Positions 33,872 through 41,897 of a stretch of 59,275 bases of DNA are shown here, piece after piece. The position numbers were made by a program, and so were the translations under genes. How positions within the stretch are numbered: the stretch's first letter is position 1; each line of letters begins with the position of its first letter. Origin of the DNA: Actinomycetota bacterium (GTDB lineage: Bacteria > Actinomycetota > CADDZG01 > WHSQ01); assembly GCA_009380005.1 (NCBI GenBank), contig WHSQ01000012.1:1-59275 (forward strand). The letters run 5' to 3'. A model generated the notes under the pieces. The model had not been told where the DNA came from. It worked only from the letters and a program-made list of their open reading frames with translations, and did not search any database.

Positions 33872-34546
33872 TCAGGGTTGGGATGGATTGAAGCTGAGGA
33901 TCCGTCTGCGCATCGCCTCCTGGATGGCGGACACGCGGTTATTCACATGCAGTTTGGAATAGATGTTGGCGACATGTGTCGTGACGGTTCGCTCCGAGAT
34001 CTGTAGTCGACTGGCGATCGTCTTGTTGGGCAACCCTTCGCTCATCAGTTTGAGGATCTCCCGTTCCCGGGGAGTCAGCGGCTGGTAGACATCGGAAACG
34101 TCCTGGCTCTGGTAGCTCTGGAACTCCGATAGGACCTGGAAGGCCAACGACGGATCGAGCTTGCCTTCGCCTTGCGCCACTGCCTTAACCGTGGTGACGA
34201 CCTCGTCCAGTTCGGCCGACTTCAGCAGGTAGCCAGAAGCGCCGGCCTTCAACGCATCGAATACGAACTGTTGCTCGTCGTGGCCGGAGAGCACGACCAC
34301 GCCCACCTTTGGGAACGCGTCCTTGATCTCGCGGGTAGCCTCGATGCCATCCTTGTTGGGCATCACCACATCGATGATCACTACATCCGGAACCGTTTCT
34401 TCAACCAAAGCAAGCGCTCGGGTCCCATCGTCGGCCTCGCCGACGACCTCGATGTCGCTCTCGGATTCCAGCATGGTCTTGATGCCGCGGCGCAGGAGAT
34501 CGTGGTCGTCGATGAGTACGACCCGCACGTTGTGGTCTTCAGCCAT
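33872..34546 (-). CDS. NarL/FixJ-family response regulator
   Basis: 224 residues with a complete receiver (LIDDHDLL, D59 in VVIIDVVMPN, VVVLSGHD, K109 in YLLKSAEL) and a LuxR-type HTH (LTPREREILKLMSEGLPNKTIASRLQISERTVTTHVANIYSKL). Unlike the two regulators at the left edge, its receiver is canonical. There is no histidine kinase nearby. ATG 34546. It is the first gene of a run that continues into selA. Confidence 0.92.
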   Translation of the reverse strand: MAEDHNVRVVLIDDHDLLRRGIKTMLESESDIEVVGEADDGTRALALVEETVPDVVIIDVVMPNKDGIEATREIKDAFPKVGVVVLSGHDEQQFVFDALKAGASGYLLKSAELDEVVTTVKAVAQGEGKLDPSLAFQVLSEFQSYQSQDVSDVYQPLTPREREILKLMSEGLPNKTIASRLQISERTVTTHVANIYSKLHVNNRVSAIQEAMRRRILSFNPSQP

Positions 34547-34599
34547 ACAGGGATGATAGATGGGAAGTGGCCGGATGACTATTCGAGGGGGGCAAGTTC

Positions 34600-34881
34600 G
34601 TGACGGTCGAGCCTGAAGACCCTCTGAAGAGGCCCGAGGTTCGCTTCGGCGTGGGCTGCCTCGTCGCCCTTGCCGCGATAGCGGGCTCGCTCATCCTCGT
34701 CTTCCTCGTCGCGTTCGCCCTTCAGCCGCCCGCCTGGGTCCAGGTCCTGCTGGGGGTCGCCTTGATCGCAGGAGGTGCCGTCCTGGGCCTGCTCGTGGCG
34801 AAGGCGCTCGGAGGTCCCGAAGGAGGGCCCGCGGGGCCCAGGAAGCTGCCCCAGGACGGGTCCGACGCCCCGCGGGGGTAG
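34600..34881 (+). CDS. small two-helix membrane protein
   Basis: 93 residues. Two hydrophobic helices (about 18-41 and 45-68, the second VQVLLGVALIAGGAVLGLLVA) lie between an acidic N-terminus and a Gly/Pro-rich polar tail. No family recognised. GTG start at 34600, divergent from the response regulator. Codon use matches its neighbours, so it is probably real. Confidence 0.6.
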   Translation: MTVEPEDPLKRPEVRFGVGCLVALAAIAGSLILVFLVAFALQPPAWVQVLLGVALIAGGAVLGLLVAKALGGPEGGPAGPRKLPQDGSDAPRG

Positions 34882-35027
34882 GGGGGCCGGACGCACGAAC
34901 CGCCCGAACGAGCGGTACGAGCCGGGTTTGTCGCTTGACACGCCGGGTATTTTCGGGGGGCTCGGCGCCACGGCGGAGCCGGGCGCTCAGAGGAATAGAC
35001 GGCCCCGTGGCCCCGTTCGTGCCTTGG

Positions 35028-35057
35028 GGAACCGTTGAGACCGAGCAGTTCCTTTTT
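35028..35057 (+). terminator. weak terminator candidate before whiB
   Basis: GGAAC (35028-35032) and GTTCC (35048-35052) can pair and are followed directly by five T. The stem is short and the loop long, so this could instead be a leader hairpin of the whiB transcript that starts at 35105. The rest of the 223-bp spacer shows no other clear element. Confidence 0.3.
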
Positions 35058-35104
35058 ACCGCTTCGACTTCCCGAAGCATCTGGAGGAGGGATCGACCCT
35101 GTCT

Positions 35105-35383
35105 GTGGCCGAATCCATCGAAGAGATGGACTGGCAGGAGCAAGCGGCCTGCCGCGATCACGAGAATGTCATCTTCTTCGGGCCGGAACAAGGTGAGTCC
35201 GAGCTCGAGAGACAACCGCGCGAGGCGCATGCCAAATCGATATGCCAGCGGTGTCCCGTCGCCGAGCCCTGCTTGGAGTTCGCCATGGAGTCCAACCAGA
35301 AGTACGGCATCTGGGGCGGCCTCAACGAGAAGGAGCGGGCCTCCCTGAAGCGGAGACGTGCACGTGCCCGCCGGGCCTCATGA
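35105..35383 (+). CDS. WhiB-family iron-sulfur regulator
   Basis: 92 residues with cysteines C16, C47, C50 and C56 (CQRCPVAEPC), a YGIWGGLNEKER turn and a strongly basic C-terminus (KRRRARARRAS). This is the second WhiB in the window and differs from the first in spacing and in the acidic loop PEQGESELER. GTG start, with GGAGGAGGG 13 bases upstream, a longer distance than usual. Convergent with the MTHFR-like gene, four bases apart. Confidence 0.95.
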   Translation: MAESIEEMDWQEQAACRDHENVIFFGPEQGESELERQPREAHAKSICQRCPVAEPCLEFAMESNQKYGIWGGLNEKERASLKRRRARARRAS

Positions 35384-35387
35384 CGCC

Positions 35388-36227
35388 CTAGCGGTGGCCG
35401 CCGCTCGCCAGACGCTCCGATATCTCGCGGAACTTGCTGACCGGGATCAGATGCACTCCATCGAACGCGCCTGACTCCCGCAGGGTCTGGATCTGATCCA
35501 TCGCGAGGTCTATCCCGATCTGGGGGTCGTCGTCCAGCTTGTCGATGATGCTCTGGGGGATCCTTACGTCCGGCAGTGCCGCGTTTATCCGCTGGGCCAT
35601 CCGCTTGTTCGTGAGGACCAAGACACCCGCGTACATCTTCCCGTCGTAGTCGACCTGATCGCGCCAGCGGATCAGCCTTTCAGTAACGAAACTTATCTGG
35701 ACGAAGATGAATTCAGCGTGGGTTCGCCACGCGAGCGGGCGGCCGGGTCGGGCGACGGTGCCGATCCTGAAATCTGGGAACCCCGAGAAGAGGGGGCCGC
35801 TCCCGAAGCTCTGGACCTGCTGCAGCATGCCGCGTACCGTCAGATCCTCCGTCCGGCGGCCTTCCTTGGGGGGGTCCCCGTAGACGAACAGGAAGTGGTT
35901 GACGCCGTAGGCCGCAGCGGTGAGAAGGTCGCGTCGGAACCCGAGCACGTTGCGATCCCGGGCGTTTATGCAGGCGATCGACAAACCGCCCATGTACGAG
36001 ACCTCATGTGCGACGGCCACGCTCGAGACGGTTGCTCGCCCGAGGTGGTTGTCCGGGATGAGGAACGCGTCGACGACGGGGTTGAGCACCTCGATCTGGT
36101 TGCGCACGTGCTCGATGTCCGGACGGCGCGGCGGCTCTATCTCGCACAGGACGTGGAAGCCCTCCCGATCGAGGAATGAAGGTGGTGCCTCCGGGGGCGG
36201 TGGAACCATGCTGCTGGACAGATCCAT
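35388..36227 (-). CDS. methylenetetrahydrofolate-reductase-like protein
   Basis: 279 residues with the MTHFR TIM-barrel pattern: HVLCEIEPPRRPD (substrate/flavin Glu), VDAFLIPDNHLGRA, SIACINARDRNVLGFRRDLLTAAAYGVNHFLFVYGDPP, and a later FIFVQISFVTERLIRW. The enzyme reduces methylene-THF to methyl-THF. Small actinomycete versions like this may use non-FAD partners, and the exact reaction is not certain. Start ATG 36227. Confidence 0.8.
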   Translation of the reverse strand: MDLSSSMVPPPPEAPPSFLDREGFHVLCEIEPPRRPDIEHVRNQIEVLNPVVDAFLIPDNHLGRATVSSVAVAHEVSYMGGLSIACINARDRNVLGFRRDLLTAAAYGVNHFLFVYGDPPKEGRRTEDLTVRGMLQQVQSFGSGPLFSGFPDFRIGTVARPGRPLAWRTHAEFIFVQISFVTERLIRWRDQVDYDGKMYAGVLVLTNKRMAQRINAALPDVRIPQSIIDKLDDDPQIGIDLAMDQIQTLRESGAFDGVHLIPVSKFREISERLASGGHR

Positions 36228-36297
36228 CGCATGGATATACCAGGGCTCGGCCTAGTGGGCGTGCGTCGGGCAGACGGAGACGAGTCGTGCCCCGGAT

Positions 36298-36600
36298 CTA
36301 GGTGGGCGACCCCGCAGGGGTCTCGAAGCTCTCGCTACCTGCGACGTTCACGTCGTGACCGGCCGAATAGGAGTACTCGTCCGACTGAGCCTTGCCTCGC
36401 AGCTGGTCGATGACGCCGTTGAACAGGCCGTTCTTATACGCGTAGAAGGCCCCCGCACCGGCCCCGACGATCACAGCGGTCTTGCCCAGCCGGGCCCAGA
36501 GCGATGGTTTCTGTGGCTGGCGCCATTCCTGGATCTTCTCGATGCCTTCCTTCACGGCCACGGCCGCAAGAAGCTTCTTCAGGGTCGGATTCATCGGCAC
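36298..36600 (-). CDS. small hypothetical membrane-associated protein
   Basis: 100 residues: a helical N-terminus (TLKKLLAAVAVKEGIEKIQEW), one hydrophobic segment (KTAVIVGAGAGAFYAYKNGL), then a polar tail with no recognised motif (GHDVNVAGSESFETPAGSPT). The single helix may anchor it. No family assigned. It starts at 36600 in ATG with GAGGTGCC upstream. Confidence 0.6.
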   Translation of the reverse strand: MPMNPTLKKLLAAVAVKEGIEKIQEWRQPQKPSLWARLGKTAVIVGAGAGAFYAYKNGLFNGVIDQLRGKAQSDEYSYSAGHDVNVAGSESFETPAGSPT

Positions 36601-36723
36601 CTCCGAGGTCGGTTCATCACGTCGTCACAACCTACCCGTGCCGGCCGGGTCGCACACCCTTGAACGGCTGTTCAAAGCCCTCTAACGCTCAGCCAGTTCC
36701 ACAACGCTCATGCCTGGGGAAGA

Positions 36724-37176
36724 ATGGGCGCCGTGATCCTCTATCGCGAATTCGAGACGAAGACGGGGGGCCGCCTCGACGCGCTCGATATCACCCGAGA
36801 AGTTAGCGAGGTAGTCCAGGAGGCCGGTATCTCGCATGGGAACGCCTTGGTCTTCTCACCTCACACGACGTGTTGCATCCTCGTCGCGAGCCGGGGCAAT
36901 GGAACGACCCATTCGCTGGCGGCCGCCATGGAGAGGCTCGCGCCGGAAGGGGCCTATTACGCTCACGACGATCTCGACATCCGGACCGAGAACCTCGTGG
37001 ATGACGAACCGGCGAACGCTCCCGCACACATCATCCACATCTTCATAGGCAAACCGTCCGAATGTCTTCCCGTGATCGACGGGCGGGTGCAGTTGGGCGA
37101 CGGGCAGCGGATCTTCTTCGTCGAGCTCGATTCGTCACGCTCCCGTCGCTACACGATCCAAGTTGTTGGCCAGTGA
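36724..37176 (+). CDS. YjbQ/UPF0047 family protein
   Basis: 150 residues of the YjbQ family: VFSPHTTCCILVASRGNGTTHSLAAAMERLAP, YYAHDDLDIRTENLVDDEPANAPAHI, and GQRIFFVELDSSRSRRY. The conserved His/Cys/Asp positions cluster in a trimer active site. Some relatives have a secondary thiamin-phosphate synthase activity, but the main role is unclear. The stop overlaps the GTG of the prenyl synthase gene. Confidence 0.9.
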   Translation: MGAVILYREFETKTGGRLDALDITREVSEVVQEAGISHGNALVFSPHTTCCILVASRGNGTTHSLAAAMERLAPEGAYYAHDDLDIRTENLVDDEPANAPAHIIHIFIGKPSECLPVIDGRVQLGDGQRIFFVELDSSRSRRYTIQVVGQ

Positions 37177-38126
37177 TCGGCCCCTCCTGGCTGATAGACG
37201 ACGTTCTTCGGGTTGAGGATCTCATCCGGTCCGTCGCCGGCTCCTCGTTGCATCCTCTCGTCGCCGAGCCGGCCCTCCACCTGATCAAGGCTGGGGGCAA
37301 GCGTCTTCGCCCTGCTCTGGTGCTGTTGTCATCGCGGGCCGGCGAGGCGGGTAGGCGCGAGACCGATCTGGCGGCCGCCGCGGTGGAGATGGTCCACCTG
37401 GCGACCCTGTATCACGACGACGTCATCGACGAGACCGAGACCCGCCGCGGGGTGCCTACGACCCATGAGAAGTGGGGGATCGAGGTGGCGGTGCTCGCCG
37501 GCGACTATCTGTTCGCATGCGGATGCGCGTTAGGAGCGGACGCGGGAGGCGAGGTTCCGGGCGTACTCGCTCGAGCGATCGCCCGGGTCTGCGAGGGGCA
37601 GATAATCGAGACGGCGAACCTGAACGACCCGCGCCGTCCGGTCGGTCATTACGTGGACACGATCCGGGCCAAGACGGCGGAGCTCTTCCGCGCTTCCTGC
37701 GAGCTCGGTGCGGCAACATCCGATGCTGCACGCCACCATCGGACCACCCTGGTTCGCTACGGGGAGAACCTCGGGTTGGCGTTCCAGATCATCGACGACC
37801 TGCTGGACCTGGTGGGCGACCCCGAGGTGACCGGAAAGATTCCCGGGACCGACCTACGCGAGGGCGTGTTCACGGCTCCGGTGCTACTCGCCTGCGAGCG
37901 CGATGCTTCGCTGGTAGCCAAGCTGGAGGGTGGCGTCCGGGATCTCGACGAGCTCCTCCCCGCGGTCCGAGCTTCGGGCGGGGTCGAAGCGGCCCTGGAG
38001 CTGGCAGGGGGGTACGCGGAGCAAGCTCGCGCCGCCCTCGACGGCCTGCCGGAGACGGAATGGACCGCGGCCATGCGGATGATGATCGACGGCGTCCTCG
38101 CCCAGGTCGAAGAGAAGGCCGCCTGA
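37173..38126 (+). CDS. polyprenyl diphosphate synthase (heptaprenyl/GGPP type)
   Basis: 317 residues. The first aspartate-rich motif is DDVID at 82-86 with RRG just after it; the second is DDLLD at 208-212. GGKRLRPALV (41-50) binds the diphosphate. Such enzymes chain isopentenyl units for quinone side chains or carotenoids; product length is not clear from sequence. The open frame extends upstream inside YjbQ. GTG 37173, overlapping the YjbQ stop, starts the family domain. Coupling with YjbQ suggests one transcript. Confidence 0.9.
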   Translation: MIGPSWLIDDVLRVEDLIRSVAGSSLHPLVAEPALHLIKAGGKRLRPALVLLSSRAGEAGRRETDLAAAAVEMVHLATLYHDDVIDETETRRGVPTTHEKWGIEVAVLAGDYLFACGCALGADAGGEVPGVLARAIARVCEGQIIETANLNDPRRPVGHYVDTIRAKTAELFRASCELGAATSDAARHHRTTLVRYGENLGLAFQIIDDLLDLVGDPEVTGKIPGTDLREGVFTAPVLLACERDASLVAKLEGGVRDLDELLPAVRASGGVEAALELAGGYAEQARAALDGLPETEWTAAMRMMIDGVLAQVEEKAA

Positions 38127-38146
38127 CCACAGGCTAGGCTCGCGCC

Positions 38147-38452
38147 GTGACCGATGATCTGGAGGAAGTGCGCCGCCGGGCCCGAGACGACCGCAAGCTG
38201 TTCGAACGAGCGGCCCAGGTCCTGGCCGAGATCGATCGCTCCCATGGGCTGACGGATGACCAGGCGGACGTGCTCGCCGCGCTCCGGATCCGGGTGGAAG
38301 GTAAGGAACGCACGTCACTCGAAGATCTGCTATCCGTCACCGGGGACATCGGCGCGAAGAGGGATCTGGGCGAGGTGCTGTCGGGGCCCGAGCAGACGGG
38401 GCCGGACTGGCCCGACATAGAAGAGAAGAAGAGAGAATGGCCCGGCCTCTAG
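38147..38452 (+). CDS. small hypothetical protein
   Basis: 101 residues, mostly charged and helical (LEEVRRRARDDRKLFERAAQVLAEIDRSH), with no motif recognised. GTG start, 21 bp after the prenyl synthase, in the same orientation. It is likely soluble and possibly a translational follower of that operon. Convergent with the PAC2 gene, one base apart. Confidence 0.55.
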   Translation: MTDDLEEVRRRARDDRKLFERAAQVLAEIDRSHGLTDDQADVLAALRIRVEGKERTSLEDLLSVTGDIGAKRDLGEVLSGPEQTGPDWPDIEEKKREWPGL

Positions 38453-38453
38453 C

Positions 38454-39341
38454 TCATTCGTCAGGATCGCGATCCTGGAGATAACGCTCGAGCTCCGCTG
38501 CGATCGCGTCGCCCGAAGGCAAGCGAGCATCGCCGACGTTCTCTTCCAAGATGATCTGGTCCGTGCGATCTTCCAGGAGTTGCACGTATGCCTTCACGTC
38601 TTCGTCCGATGCCACCATCTCGCCGACCTGATCCTCGTAGGCCGCGGTTGCTGCCTCCAGTTCTCCCAGGTCCAGGGAGGTGCCCACGAGCCGAGTGGCC
38701 TGGTCGACGAGCGCCAGAGCAGCCTTCGGGTTGGGCGTGACTGCCAGGTAGTGAGGGACGGCGGCCCACAGGCTCGCCGACGGGATGCCGGCGCGGGCAC
38801 AGGCGTCGTGGAGCACGCCGACGATCCCGGTCGGGCCCTCGTACCGAGAGCGTTGAAGCCCGAGACGCGCGACCAGGTCACGGTCGACGGCGGTGCCGGT
38901 TATCTGTACCGGTCGCGAGTGCGGGACATCTGCCAGTAACGCGCCGAGCGTCAACACGAGACCCACTTCGTAACGCTTGATGACATCGACGATGTACGAA
39001 GAGAACATCTTCCATCGCAGGTTCGGTTCCGTGCCCAGGAGGATGATCACGTCGCGGTGGCTGTTGCCCGGAACGGCCATCGAGAACTCGTTGCCCGGCC
39101 ACGTTATCTCCCGGCTCTCGCCGTCGACGAGGCGCACCTGTGGCCGGACGACCTGGAAGTCGTAGAACTCTTCCGGATCGATGCTCGCGAAGCGCCGGGC
39201 GCTCCATCGCTCAGCCATGTGACTCGCGGCGAAAGAGGCCGCTTCGCCGGCATCGTTCCATCCCCGGAAAGCTGCGACGAGTATCGGGTCGCGAAGAGTC
39301 TCCGGCGGTTCCTCCCACGAGATCCGTGCTGCGTCGGTCAT
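38454..39341 (-). CDS. PAC2 (proteasome assembly chaperone) family protein
   Basis: 295 residues with the PAC2 pattern: DPILVAAFRGWNDAGEAASFAASHM, VIILLGTEPNLRWKMFSSYIVDVIKRYEV, LGALLADVPHSRP, and IPSASLWAAVPHYLAVTPNPKA. Eukaryotic relatives help assemble the proteasome. Actinomycete versions exist near proteasome genes, but no proteasome gene is in this window. Start GTG or ATG near 39341. Function in bacteria is largely unknown. Confidence 0.85.
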   Translation of the reverse strand: MTDAARISWEEPPETLRDPILVAAFRGWNDAGEAASFAASHMAERWSARRFASIDPEEFYDFQVVRPQVRLVDGESREITWPGNEFSMAVPGNSHRDVIILLGTEPNLRWKMFSSYIVDVIKRYEVGLVLTLGALLADVPHSRPVQITGTAVDRDLVARLGLQRSRYEGPTGIVGVLHDACARAGIPSASLWAAVPHYLAVTPNPKAALALVDQATRLVGTSLDLGELEAATAAYEDQVGEMVASDEDVKAYVQLLEDRTDQIILEENVGDARLPSGDAIAAELERYLQDRDPDE

Positions 39342-39360
39342 CGCGCTCTAGGCTACTCGC

Positions 39361-39897
39361 ATGCGTGACGTTACCTATTGTCTGGCCGGCACTGCCCTCG
39401 GGGATCTGTTCGTCGCATCTACCGAGCAGGGCGTGTGCACCGTTGACTTCGAGCCGAACTCGCTCAACTGGATCGATCACCTGGCAGGATCGACCATCCG
39501 CAAGAACCAGCAGGCGGTCAAGCCCATCGTCGACGAGATCCAGTCCTATCTCGCGGGCGAGTTGCAGACGTTCACCTGCGATGTCGATCTCACCTTCGCG
39601 ACCGCATATGCACAGCGCGTGCTGCACGAGTTGCGCAAGGTTCCGTTCGGAGAGGTTACGAGCTACGGCCAGCTTGCAAGGCGCATCGGTAGCTCTCCTC
39701 GCGCCGTCGGAGGAGCCGTGGGCCGTAACCCGATCCCGATCATCGTTCCGTGTCACCGAGTCTTGGCCGGGGATGGCTCGCTCGGTGGTTTCTCAGGCGG
39801 ACTCGATCGCAAGCGCGCATTGCTCGCGATCGAAGGACGCGTGGATCTACCGGGTGGATGGTTCAGCGCCCGCGCCCCCGAGGTGGCGCAGGTCTAA
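39361..39897 (+). CDS. ogt: methylated-DNA--protein-cysteine methyltransferase
   Basis: 178 residues. The alkyl-accepting cysteine C131 lies in IPIIVPCHRVLAGDGSLGGFSGGLDRKRALLAIEG, preceded by the DNA-binding PFGEVTSYGQLARRIGSSPRAVG helix-turn-helix. The enzyme repairs O6-alkylguanine in a suicide reaction. No Ada regulatory domain is fused. It is divergent from PAC2 (20 bp apart), and its stop overlaps the stop of the convergent sigma factor. Confidence 0.95.
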   Translation: MRDVTYCLAGTALGDLFVASTEQGVCTVDFEPNSLNWIDHLAGSTIRKNQQAVKPIVDEIQSYLAGELQTFTCDVDLTFATAYAQRVLHELRKVPFGEVTSYGQLARRIGSSPRAVGGAVGRNPIPIIVPCHRVLAGDGSLGGFSGGLDRKRALLAIEGRVDLPGGWFSARAPEVAQV

Positions 39898-40562
39898 CCG
39901 GTGCCCGCCAGCGACTCGCGTTTGGCGATGTGTCGTTGCAGCTTGCGCTTGATGCGTTGTAGCGCGTTGTCGATCGACTTCACGTGGTTGCCCAACGCAC
40001 CGGCGATCTCCTCGTAGGACTTGCCGTCCATGTAGAGACGCAGGACGTCGCCTTCCAGTTCGGTCAGGTTCTCACGCATCGAGTCGCGGATGGCTTCGAT
40101 CTCTTGGGCCGAGATCACGAGCTCGACCGGGTCGGCGACGCTTGGCGGCATCATCAGACCGTCACCCAGCGAGCGCTGCTCGCCGTCTCCTCCGTCGTAC
40201 AAGGGCGCATCCAGAGAAACCGAAGAATTGAGGGGTCGGTGCTTGTTGCGGTTGGCGGTCTTGATGGCCGTCAGGATCTGGCGGGAGATGCAGAGTTCGG
40301 CAAAAGCCCGGAACGGAGTCTCTTGTTGGAGATCGAAGTCACGTACGGCCTTGTAGAGGCCGATCATGCCCTCCTGCACGACATCGTCCCGGTCTGAGCC
40401 TGCCAGGAAATAGGAGCGTGCCTTGGAGCGGGCGAAGTTGCGGTAGCGGTTGAGGAGCTCGTCGATGGCGCGATCGTTGCCTTCGCGCGCCCGCGTCACC
40501 AGCTCGTTGTCCTCGAGCTGGTCGAGCTCGACCTGGTCCGTGGACCCCTTTTCGCCCGTCAT
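39894..40562 (-). CDS. Spo0H/SigH-like sigma-70 factor
   Basis: 222 residues. Region 2 shows ARSYFLAGSDRDDVVQEGMIGLYKAVRDFD with AFRAFAELCISRQILTAIKTANRNKHRPLN; region 4 is LTELEGDVLRLYMDGKSYEEIAGALGNHVKSIDNALQRIKRKL. This matches the sigma-H (Spo0H) subfamily, more than the extracytoplasmic-function type. The frame is open to 40718; ATG 40562 is chosen because GGGAG lies eight bases upstream and only the following sequence is family-like. No anti-sigma gene is adjacent. Confidence 0.88.
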   Translation of the reverse strand: MTGEKGSTDQVELDQLEDNELVTRAREGNDRAIDELLNRYRNFARSKARSYFLAGSDRDDVVQEGMIGLYKAVRDFDLQQETPFRAFAELCISRQILTAIKTANRNKHRPLNSSVSLDAPLYDGGDGEQRSLGDGLMMPPSVADPVELVISAQEIEAIRDSMRENLTELEGDVLRLYMDGKSYEEIAGALGNHVKSIDNALQRIKRKLQRHIAKRESLAGTG

Positions 40563-40632
40563 AAGCAAAGCTCCCATGCAGGCCGACCGCCTAGTTGCCT
40601 GCCGACCATGCGCCACGCTTGAGCACAACCCC

Positions 40633-40651
40633 CGACTCATTGTACGAGTCG
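40633..40651. promoter_or_regulatory. dyad over a -10 element upstream of the sigma factor
   Basis: CGACTC (40633-40638) and GAGTCG (40646-40651) form perfect 6-bp arms around seven bases that contain, on the minus strand, TACAAT (40639-40644), a good -10. It lies about 75 bp before the sigma factor ATG. The dyad overlapping the -10 suggests repressor control. No clear -35 was seen. Confidence 0.4.
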
Positions 40652-40768
40652 TCTCGTCTGACACTCTCCCGGGGTGGCGCTGTCTACGAACATGCCCAGC
40701 CGGGGCGTCCCGATGCACAAGGGAACATGGAAGAACCTACCACCCGCGTCGGGGTCCTCCCGAGGCGC

Positions 40769-41230
40769 TCAGAGGGTCGGCTTCGTCACCATGAAGAGGA
40801 TGATGACCACGACGATCACGCCGAGGATCCCGCCGCTGATCCCACCGCGCCTCGCCGCCTGGCGGTACTCGTGGCTATCAACGCGCCCGGCTTCGGCGAG
40901 CGAAACCTGCCGGCGCAGCGCCGGCGAATACCCCGCGACGGCCACGATGACGAGGACGGCGTAAAGGACGAGCGATGCAGCGATCCAGAACGTGCTGAAC
41001 GGGATGCCCGCCTCCCACACCATCGCCAGCCCCAGCAGCAGGAGAAGCCCGTAGGCGGGGTTTGCGATGCGATCGTCCAAGAACTTGATCCCGCGCAGGA
41101 CATGGGGCGCGTGCTCCGGTTCCTTGGCCACGCGTGCGAGCCAGATCCCGTAGGAGGCGTTGAAGCCCACTGCCACCACTGCGAGGAGCACGTGCAAGAA
41201 CTTGAGGAACGAGTAGAGGGTCAGTTTCAC
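40769..41230 (-). CDS. DUF2269-like membrane protein
   Basis: 153 residues with four membrane helices; the first contains FLKFLHVLLAVVAVGFNASYGIWL, which resembles DUF2269 proteins, with conserved His and Asn in helix 1. The GTG start at 41230 has GGAGCG four bases upstream. Role unknown. It lies between the sigma factor and the copper locus, and a second protein of similar type is found at 46561-47070 on the other side of that locus. Confidence 0.72.
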   Translation of the reverse strand: MKLTLYSFLKFLHVLLAVVAVGFNASYGIWLARVAKEPEHAPHVLRGIKFLDDRIANPAYGLLLLLGLAMVWEAGIPFSTFWIAASLVLYAVLVIVAVAGYSPALRRQVSLAEAGRVDSHEYRQAARRGGISGGILGVIVVVIILFMVTKPTL

Positions 41231-41405
41231 CGGCGCGCTCCTTCCTTGGGCAGTTCGGCCGTTGCTTCCAAGCCGCTTCCCCTCGTCGGGTCCTGATGAC
41301 CAACGTCCCGAACTCTCAGCCCAGCTGCCGAACTGTTCGTCTGTGGGCCGTACATCAGCTTGCCGATTCCTGTGGCGAACTCGAGTAGGGCAGACGGGAC
41401 CTCCC

Positions 41406-41678
41406 CTATGACTTAACTAACCGCTCGATCGCCGCGGTCGCCTCACGAACCATGTCCTTCTCCCCTTCGATGCCTTCGGCGACACAGTGGCGGATGTGGT
41501 CGTCGAGCAACCCCACCGCGACTTTCTTGAGGGCGTTGGAGGCCGCGGTTATCTGGGTGAGGATGTCGATGCAGTAGTCATCGTTCTCGACCATCCTCTG
41601 CAGCCCACGCACCTGACCCTCGATCCGGCGCAGCCGCCCGAGGACGTTCTCTTTGTGCGGGTAATAGCCACGTTCCAT
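41406..41678 (-). CDS. csoR: CsoR-family copper-sensing repressor
   Basis: 90 residues. The copper ligands C36 (DDYCIDILTQ), H61 and C65 (LDDHIRHCV) are all present, along with the N-terminal RLRRIEGQVRGLQRMVE motif of the all-helical family. Copper binding releases it from DNA. It is the last gene of the copA-copZ-csoR run, and the two 20-bp boxes at 44145-44164 and 44264-44283 are its likely operators. Confidence 0.95.
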   Translation of the reverse strand: MERGYYPHKENVLGRLRRIEGQVRGLQRMVENDDYCIDILTQITAASNALKKVAVGLLDDHIRHCVAEGIEGEKDMVREATAAIERLVKS

Positions 41679-41696
41679 GTTGCTCCTCCTCTGCGG

Positions 41697-41897
41697 TCAG
41701 GCCGCTTGATAACCGGCGCCCGCGATCGCGGCACGCACGGCCTGATCGTCGAACTGATCGCCACGAACGGCGACCGCTTCGCGTTCGAGATCGACCTCCA
41801 CCGAAGACACCCCGGTCACCTCATTGACACTCTCGCTGATGTTCATCACGCACGACTGGCAGTGGATACCCTTCACCGTGTAGATGGTCTCGCTCAT
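41697..41897 (-). CDS. copZ: CopZ-like copper chaperone (HMA domain)
   Basis: 66 residues, a single heavy-metal-associated domain with the metal-binding GIHCQSC loop near residues 10-16. It carries copper to the ATPase. The ATG at 41897 overlaps the copA stop by 4 bp, so the two are coupled; csoR follows 18 bp later. Confidence 0.93.
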   Translation of the reverse strand: MSETIYTVKGIHCQSCVMNISESVNEVTGVSSVEVDLEREAVAVRGDQFDDQAVRAAIAGAGYQAA

